A stretch of DNA of 10,858 nucleotides from NZQO01 sp964639255 (lineage in GTDB: Bacteria; Bacteroidota; Bacteroidia; Flavobacteriales; Flavobacteriaceae). Of this stretch, positions 7,155-10,858 are shown piece after piece; position 1 is the stretch's first letter; every line of letters begins with the position of its first letter. Both the position numbers and the translations under genes were made by a program. Location: the NCBI GenBank assembly GCA_964639255.1, contig CAZXDP010000073.1:1-10858 (forward strand), written 5' to 3'. The notes beneath the pieces were generated by a model. The model was not told the origin of the DNA. It worked only from the letters and a program-made list of their open reading frames with translations, and made no database searches.

Positions 7155-7314
7155 TTGGGTATTGGCCGTAGTGCTAAGTTTCCTTGGGGTAAAGACACCG
7201 CCCCCACACGAGGTCGCCCTGCATTCAGAGGTCATTCAATGCAACTTTATTCCAAAAGGAATGGTTTGCAGCGAAATCAAGAACGAACAGTTAGTTAGTA
7301 ACGACACTTTTTAA
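7138..7314 (+). CDS. Small exported or membrane-anchored protein, 58 aa
   Basis: ATG 7138 opens a 58-codon frame ending with TAA at 7312-7314. It overlaps the end of the DUF4870 gene by 17 nt and stops 9 nt before the PadR start, so it fills the space between them exactly. The N-terminus MSTLVSWVLAVVLSFLGVKT is a hydrophobic signal or anchor helix, followed by PPPHE and a polar tail with two cysteines (35 and 44, QCNFIPKGMVCSE) that could form a disulfide in the periplasm. Overlap with the gene before and tight spacing to the gene after argue for real, coupled translation. I do not recognise a family. An alternative is a fortuitous frame, but the signal-like start and the exact fit make that less likely. 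Confidence 0.65.
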   Translation: MSTLVSWVLAVVLSFLGVKTPPPHEVALHSEVIQCNFIPKGMVCSEIKNEQLVSNDTF

Positions 7315-7323
7315 ACAGAACAA

Positions 7324-7662
7324 ATGAAAATTGAAAACACAAAAGCGCAGATGCGCAAGGGGGTACTCGAGTACTGCATCCTCTCCATATTGAAGGATGG
7401 GGAAGCCTATACGAGCGACATCCTCGACACGCTAAAGGACGCCAAGATGCTCGTGGTAGAGGGTACCATTTACCCACTGCTTACCCGCCTTAAAAATGCC
7501 GGTCTACTATCGTACAGATGGGAAGAGTCCAGCAGCGGGCCGCCACGTAAATACTACGACCTTACCGAAACGGGACGACTATTTCTAAAAGAATTAAACA
7601 CTACCTGGGATGAGCTGCAACTGGCAGTAAACAGGGTAACCACCACAACCACCAAAAAATGA
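7324..7662 (+). CDS. PadR family transcriptional regulator
   Basis: The 112-aa protein is a short (subfamily 2 type) PadR winged helix-turn-helix: MRKGVLEYCILSILKD (10-25), recognition helix region VVEGTIYPLLTRLKNAGLL (43-61), the wing SSSGPPRKYYDLTETG (69-84), and a short C-terminal dimerisation helix (about 86-105). PadR proteins are mostly repressors that sense small molecules or partner proteins and often control their own operon. The stop codon overlaps the start of the PspC gene (ATGA at 7659-7662), which implies coupled translation and roughly matched production of regulator and membrane protein. The ATG at 7324 lies 9 nt after the stop of the 58-aa gene. Family call secure; the operator and the signal are not evident. 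Confidence 0.95.
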   Translation: MKIENTKAQMRKGVLEYCILSILKDGEAYTSDILDTLKDAKMLVVEGTIYPLLTRLKNAGLLSYRWEESSSGPPRKYYDLTETGRLFLKELNTTWDELQLAVNRVTTTTTKK

Positions 7663-9386
7663 AAAAGACAGTAAACATAAATTTAGCGGGCACCTTTTTC
7701 CATATCGATGAGGATGCCTTCGGAAAATTGTCGCGCTACCTGGACGCCATACGAAAATCCTTGACTGAGCCTCAGGGCAGCGACGAGATCATGCGCGATA
7801 TTGAAGCACGTATTTCCGAATTGTTTTCGGAAAAAATTGAAAGTCAGTCGCAGGTAATCTCGCTCAAGGAACTCGACCAAGTAATCGCCGTGATGGGACA
7901 GCCCGAAGATTATAGCGTAGACGAGGAGCTTTTCGACGATGCACCCCATACCGGCGCAACGTACAAACGCGCAGGCTACAAGCAATTGTTCCGCGATATC
8001 GACAACAAATTCATTTCGGGGGTCTCCTCCGGCCTAGCCCATTATCTTGGCATCGATGCCATTTGGGTACGCCTGCTCTGGATTTTGTTGACGATCTTCT
8101 CAAGTGGAATATTCATTCTAGTATACATCCTGTTTTGGATATTGGTGCCTCCGGCCGAAACCACCGCAGAGAAATTGAAAATGACCGGGGAACCTGTCAA
8201 TATCTCCAATATCGAAAAAAAGTTCAAGGAAGGGTATGATGCTGTCGCGAGTACTGTAAAGAACGCCGACTATGACAAATACGGGCGAAGGGTAAAGAGC
8301 GGGGCAACCGGCTTTTTCGAGACGCTCGGTAGTATCCTTCTTACCTTATTCAAGATATTTGTCAAGTTTATAGGTGTGGTACTTATATTGGTTTCACTCT
8401 CTACGCTCATCGGACTTTTAATAGGCCTATTCACCTTTGGTTCCATCGATATTTGGGGCACGGGGGAAATAAGCGAGTACATCGCGCTGATAGATACCAC
8501 CTCGACACCGCTTTGGATTCTGTCCTTGCTAACGTTCCTAGCTGTTGGAATTCCCTTCTTTGTCTTATTTATCTTAGGGATGAAAATGCTTATCAGCAAC
8601 CTACGCTCCATAGGCACCACCGCTAAAATTGTGCTGTTTGCGTTATGGATATTGGCCCTTGTTGGGCTGGGTATAATCGGTCTGAGACAAGCCACGGCGC
8701 AGGCCTACGATGGCGACTCAATTTCTGAAACAACGGTACCGGTGCGTCCCGGCGAAACCCTTCAAGTAGCAATGCGGGCCGATACGCAATATGAATATGA
8801 GGTGTACCGGCACGGTGATTTCACCATTAAGTACACCAGCGATGATGAACCCGTCCTTTACAGTAATGATGTTCGACTAATTGTGCGTTCTACAACCGAC
8901 TCGGTGGGCAAACTAATTGTGGAGAAAAGCGCCCAGGGCAAAAGCTTTAAGGAAGCGCGCCAACGGGCCGAAGATATCAATTACCAGTTCGACTACCAAA
9001 ACAACACTTTGCTGTTAGACGGTTTCTATACCAGTGATTTAGAGAATAAGTACCGTGACCAAGAGGTAGAGCTCATATTATACCTCCCTGTGGGCAGCTA
9101 TCTTATTGCCGAGGAGAACACCTATTCTTTCCACCGCAACGATTCACGTTACAATGATATTCTCGATAACGGAGATGAAGGAAAGACGTTGCTGATCCTG
9201 AATAACGATACCCGTTGCGTGGATTGCCTAGAGCAAGAGGATGAGAGCCTGCAAACCCGAAGTGGAGAGGTAAAATATGGCGACTGGGAACTTGAGGTAA
9301 ATCGGAGGCTCGATCCTAACAAAACACCATCTAGAGGTCGCACACGGGAAATCGATAGCATCGCACTCGATTCCCTATCCAATTAG
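7659..9386 (+). CDS. PspC domain-containing multi-pass membrane protein with periplasmic C-terminal domain
   Basis: The 575-aa protein has four parts. (a) A soluble helical N-terminus (1-95) with DEIMRDIEARISELF (42-56) and VIAVMGQPEDY (75-85), which resembles the helical domains that accompany PadR regulators (HAAS/DUF1700-like; my inference). (b) A PspC domain (about 107-165): FRDIDNKFISGVSSGLAHYL, then GIDAIWVRLLWILL, ending ILFWILVPP. (c) Further membrane segments at about 223-260, 285-312 and 322-343. (d) A beta-rich, probably periplasmic C-terminus (about 350-575), with a CVDC motif (520-523). In proteobacteria the small PspC protein is a membrane partner of the phage-shock response; this long form is typical of Bacteroidota. 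The gene overlaps padR by ATGA and precedes the GIN lipoprotein by 19 nt. It likely senses or stabilises envelope state. Confidence 0.92.
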   Translation: MKKTVNINLAGTFFHIDEDAFGKLSRYLDAIRKSLTEPQGSDEIMRDIEARISELFSEKIESQSQVISLKELDQVIAVMGQPEDYSVDEELFDDAPHTGATYKRAGYKQLFRDIDNKFISGVSSGLAHYLGIDAIWVRLLWILLTIFSSGIFILVYILFWILVPPAETTAEKLKMTGEPVNISNIEKKFKEGYDAVASTVKNADYDKYGRRVKSGATGFFETLGSILLTLFKIFVKFIGVVLILVSLSTLIGLLIGLFTFGSIDIWGTGEISEYIALIDTTSTPLWILSLLTFLAVGIPFFVLFILGMKMLISNLRSIGTTAKIVLFALWILALVGLGIIGLRQATAQAYDGDSISETTVPVRPGETLQVAMRADTQYEYEVYRHGDFTIKYTSDDEPVLYSNDVRLIVRSTTDSVGKLIVEKSAQGKSFKEARQRAEDINYQFDYQNNTLLLDGFYTSDLENKYRDQEVELILYLPVGSYLIAEENTYSFHRNDSRYNDILDNGDEGKTLLILNNDTRCVDCLEQEDESLQTRSGEVKYGDWELEVNRRLDPNKTPSRGRTREIDSIALDSLSN

Positions 9387-9405
9387 TAATCAAAAACCAA
9401 CCAAA

Positions 9406-10128
9406 ATGAAAACAGTATCCAAAATCGCCATTGCCTTTTTAGCAACTGTAAGCCTATCGTCCTGTATGTTCGATATTAATTTCGACCAAGTGAATGGCGA
9501 TGGCAATGTAGTTACCGAAACCCGAAACGTGGGTGATTTCGACCAAGTACGCGGTACCAATGGCCTTGATGTATTTTTAACGGAAGGTACAGAGAACAAA
9601 GTAATGATAGAGGCAGATGAGAACCTGCAGCCCATTATCGAAACCGAAGTACGTGATGGAAAGCTCATCATTACCACTTCAGAGAATATTGGCCGTTCCA
9701 AAGCAAAGAAGGTGCATATCACCTATACCAATCTTACCGCAATAGAAGCTTCTAGCGGAGCCGATGTAGAAGGCCGATCGGTTGTTAAAAGTCAATCGCT
9801 AAGCCTTTCGGCCAGCAGTGGTTCCGATTTAAAGGTTGAAATTTTCTCCCAGGACGTAACGGCACAAACCAGTAGCGGCGCCGATATTACCGTATCGGGT
9901 AAGGCGGCCAATCTATACGCCCAAGCCTCCAGCGGTAGCGACCTGAACGCCAAGAACCTACTCGTAGCCACGTGCGAAGCCAAGGCAAGCAGCGGTGCCG
10001 ATATTACCGTCCACGTAAAGGAGCGTTTGGCGACCGAGGCCTCCAGTGGTGGCGATATCAACTACTATGGCAATCCCGCAACTGTAAGCAAGCAAGATAA
10101 CGTATCGGGCGGCGTGCACAAAATGTAA
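9406..10128 (+). CDS. Head GIN (DUF2807) domain lipoprotein
   Basis: The 240-aa product begins with a lipoprotein signal peptide, MKTVSKIAIAFLATVSLSSC, with the lipid-attachment cysteine at 20. The rest is a DUF2807 'head GIN' domain: NVGDFDQVRGTNGLDVFLTEG (41-61) as the usual opening, then six SSG(A/S/G)D turns at 116, 137, 156, 175, 195 and 213. The 18-21 residue spacing implies a beta-solenoid. The closing GNPATVSKQDNVSGG is also typical. The domain is annotated in databases as a possible adhesin head, but direct functional proof is lacking; a surface or periplasmic location via the lipid anchor is expected. It is the last gene of the operon, 19 nt after the PspC gene, which suggests it works with that protein. 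ATG 9406 is preceded by an A-rich leader, common in this phylum. Confidence 0.93.
   Translation: MKTVSKIAIAFLATVSLSSCMFDINFDQVNGDGNVVTETRNVGDFDQVRGTNGLDVFLTEGTENKVMIEADENLQPIIETEVRDGKLIITTSENIGRSKAKKVHITYTNLTAIEASSGADVEGRSVVKSQSLSLSASSGSDLKVEIFSQDVTAQTSSGADITVSGKAANLYAQASSGSDLNAKNLLVATCEAKASSGADITVHVKERLATEASSGGDINYYGNPATVSKQDNVSGGVHKM
9751..10056 (+). repeat. Six degenerate SSGxD-encoding repeats in the GIN gene
   Basis: The core AGCGGnnnCGAT-type units recur every 54-63 nt, and each encodes a Ser-Ser-Gly-x-Asp turn. The best conserved pair is the 20-nt block at 9874-9893 and 9991-10010, identical except for one C/T difference and 117 nt apart (two solenoid turns). The period matches protein structure, so this is a coding repeat and not a mobile or regulatory one. 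Confidence 0.8.
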
Positions 10129-10155
10129 CAAAGCTATCGACAGCCAACCAAAACC

Positions 10156-10196
10156 GAAACCCATCTCTTTGCTTTACCGCCAAGTTGATGGGTTTC
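10156..10196 (+). terminator. Possible terminator hairpin after the GIN gene
   Basis: GAAACCCATC (10156-10165) pairs perfectly with GATGGGTTTC (10187-10196), a 10-bp stem with a 21-nt loop, starting 28 nt after the GIN stop. The following ACTTCTT is only mildly T-rich, so termination may be partial. It marks the likely end of the operon that starts at 6624. Confidence 0.5.
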
Positions 10197-10220
10197 ACTT
10201 CTTAACTGCAATTATCCGCC

Positions 10221-10705
10221 TTGAAACTAATAATTCTTCTTATAATCGTTATAGCTACGGGCCGGGCCCAAGTAGCCCCCCAACCGAATTATACCAACAG
10301 CTCAAAACGAACGATAGCTTACTCTTTTCAGTAGGTTTCAATACCTGTACTGTTGCTGCCTTCGAGCACCTCATCGCTTCAGATTTAGAATTCTATCACG
10401 ATCAAAGTGGGGTCACTCATTCCAAAAAGGCCTTCTTGGAAACCTTCCGAAAAAACATTTGTGGCAATCCGCACTTCAAAAGCCGTCGTGAGTTGGTGGC
10501 CCATTCGCTGCACGTGTTTCCGCTTTATGAGGAGGGGACGCTCTATGGCGCTTTACAAGTTGGCACTCATCGCTTTTTTGAAACCTTTGGCGATGCCCCC
10601 GAAACGCCGGGCAGCGTAGCGCAATTTACGCACCTATGGCTAGTAACCCCCGAGGGCTGGATGCTGAAAAGGGTAGTGAACTATGATCACCGGTCGCCAA
10701 ATTAA
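10221..10705 (+). CDS. Secreted NTF2-like/DUF4440-type protein, apparently frameshifted at a C6 run
   Basis: The body of the protein (frame of nt 10280-10705) reads PTELYQQLKTNDSLLF, then FEHLIASDLEFYHDQSGVTHS, REL, YGALQVGTHRFFE, FTHLWLV and the closing NYDHR. This is the pattern of small NTF2-fold (DUF4440/SnoaL-like) proteins. That frame runs back to a TTG at 10169, but the residues before PTEL look random and contain no signal peptide. Another frame begins at TTG 10221 and encodes an excellent signal peptide (MKLIILLIIVIATGRAQVAP), which then runs out of frame and stops at 10332-10334. One extra C in the CCCCCC run at 10276-10281 would join the two frames into AQVAPPTEL. The gene is therefore a single-base frameshift (mutation, sequencing error or slippage site). 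Such proteins are exported and often have unknown ligands or no enzymatic role. There is no ATG near the signal peptide, so a TTG start is needed. Confidence 0.65.
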
Positions 10706-10753
10706 TTCGTAAAGTAACGTTCGCTTCTTATTAAAAGACGATTCTTCTTGGCC

Positions 10754-10858
10754 TTAATTCCTCATCCTCCTCAACTTTTTAAACTCTTTTTTGTGAACAG
10801 ATGCCAAGGGCTGGTTCCTACTGCATAAGCTGGTCTCGAAGTTGAAATCGGCTGCGGA
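10754..10858 (-). CDS. Possible C-terminus of a minus-strand gene
   Basis: A minus-strand frame is open from the window edge to a TAA at 10756-10754. It gives 34 residues ending in the basic stretch VHKKEFKKLRRMRN, preceded by SAADFNFETSLCSRNQ. The Lys/Arg-rich end is protein-like, and no plus-strand gene occupies the region. The stretch is too short to identify, and an open frame of this length occurs by chance fairly often. The remaining sequence, 10706-10753, shows no motif I can name. Confidence 0.25.
   Translation of the reverse strand, partial: SAADFNFETSLCSRNQPLASVHKKEFKKLRRMRN

Noticed and set aside
7149..7296. AGTTAGTT at 7149-7156 and again at 7289-7296, near both ends of the 58-aa gene, and the dyad GTTAnnnnnTAAC at 7290-7302.
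   Set aside because: Eight-base identity is expected by chance at this distance and the dyad is only 4 bp per arm; no link to a PadR operator can be supported.
8270..8695. Minus-strand open frame of 141 codons inside the PspC gene.
   Set aside because: Low-complexity composition from the complement of membrane-helix codons; a shadow of the PspC frame.
9872..10056. Short spaced repeats that could suggest a CRISPR-like array.
   Set aside because: The units are in frame, encode SSGxD turns of a GIN domain, are degenerate, and have no unique spacers of fixed length.
10169..10280. Long N-terminal extension of the NTF2-like protein beginning at TTG 10169.
   Set aside because: The residues look random, overlap the hairpin at 10156-10196, and lack a signal peptide, while another frame over the same bases encodes a convincing one.

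Overview
The window looks like chromosomal DNA from a member of the Bacteroidota, most likely a marine Flavobacteriaceae. The reasons are the gene content (DUF4350/MoxR/DUF58, DUF2141, DUF4442, a PadR/PspC/head-GIN module), AT-rich start regions without consistent Shine-Dalgarno sequences, and several TAnnTTTG-type -7 promoter elements. I see no RNA genes, CRISPR array, insertion sequence or phage gene, and no gene-free stretch longer than about 150 bases. This is a family-level assignment from protein sequence patterns and was not checked by any search.

Layout. (1) Positions 1-3159, plus strand: the end of a membrane-protein operon with a DUF4350 protein cut by the window edge, a MoxR-type AAA+ ATPase and a DUF58 protein, separated by only 2 nt each. 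(2) 3269-3703: a secreted DUF2141 protein followed by a strong hairpin terminator. (3) 3841-4779: an OxyR-type LysR regulator with both redox cysteines at the E. coli positions 199 and 208. It ends at a GC-rich terminator that also serves the convergent small gene. (4) 4836-6490, minus strand: a 65-aa helical protein, an AIM24/TIGR00266 protein and a DUF4442 hotdog-fold protein. (5) 6624-10128, plus strand: a compact operon of DUF4870 membrane protein, a 58-aa exported or membrane-anchored small protein, a PadR-type repressor, a large PspC-domain membrane protein and a head-GIN lipoprotein with six SSGxD repeats. (6) 10221-10705: a secreted NTF2-like protein whose signal peptide and domain lie in different frames, joined at a run of six C. 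(7) 10754-10858: possibly the end of a minus-strand gene.

How the genes may work together. In region 1 the MoxR ATPase is expected to act with the DUF58 protein on envelope or secreted targets, as is usual for this pairing. Region 5 is the most interesting part. It reads as a self-regulated envelope-sensing module. The PadR regulator overlaps the membrane protein by ATGA, and the soluble N-terminus of that membrane protein resembles the helical domains that partner PadR regulators elsewhere. Its PspC core spans the membrane, its beta-rich C-terminus with a CxxC motif probably lies in the periplasm, and a repetitive GIN lipoprotein follows. That functional model is inference; gene order, overlaps and motifs are read directly from the sequence.
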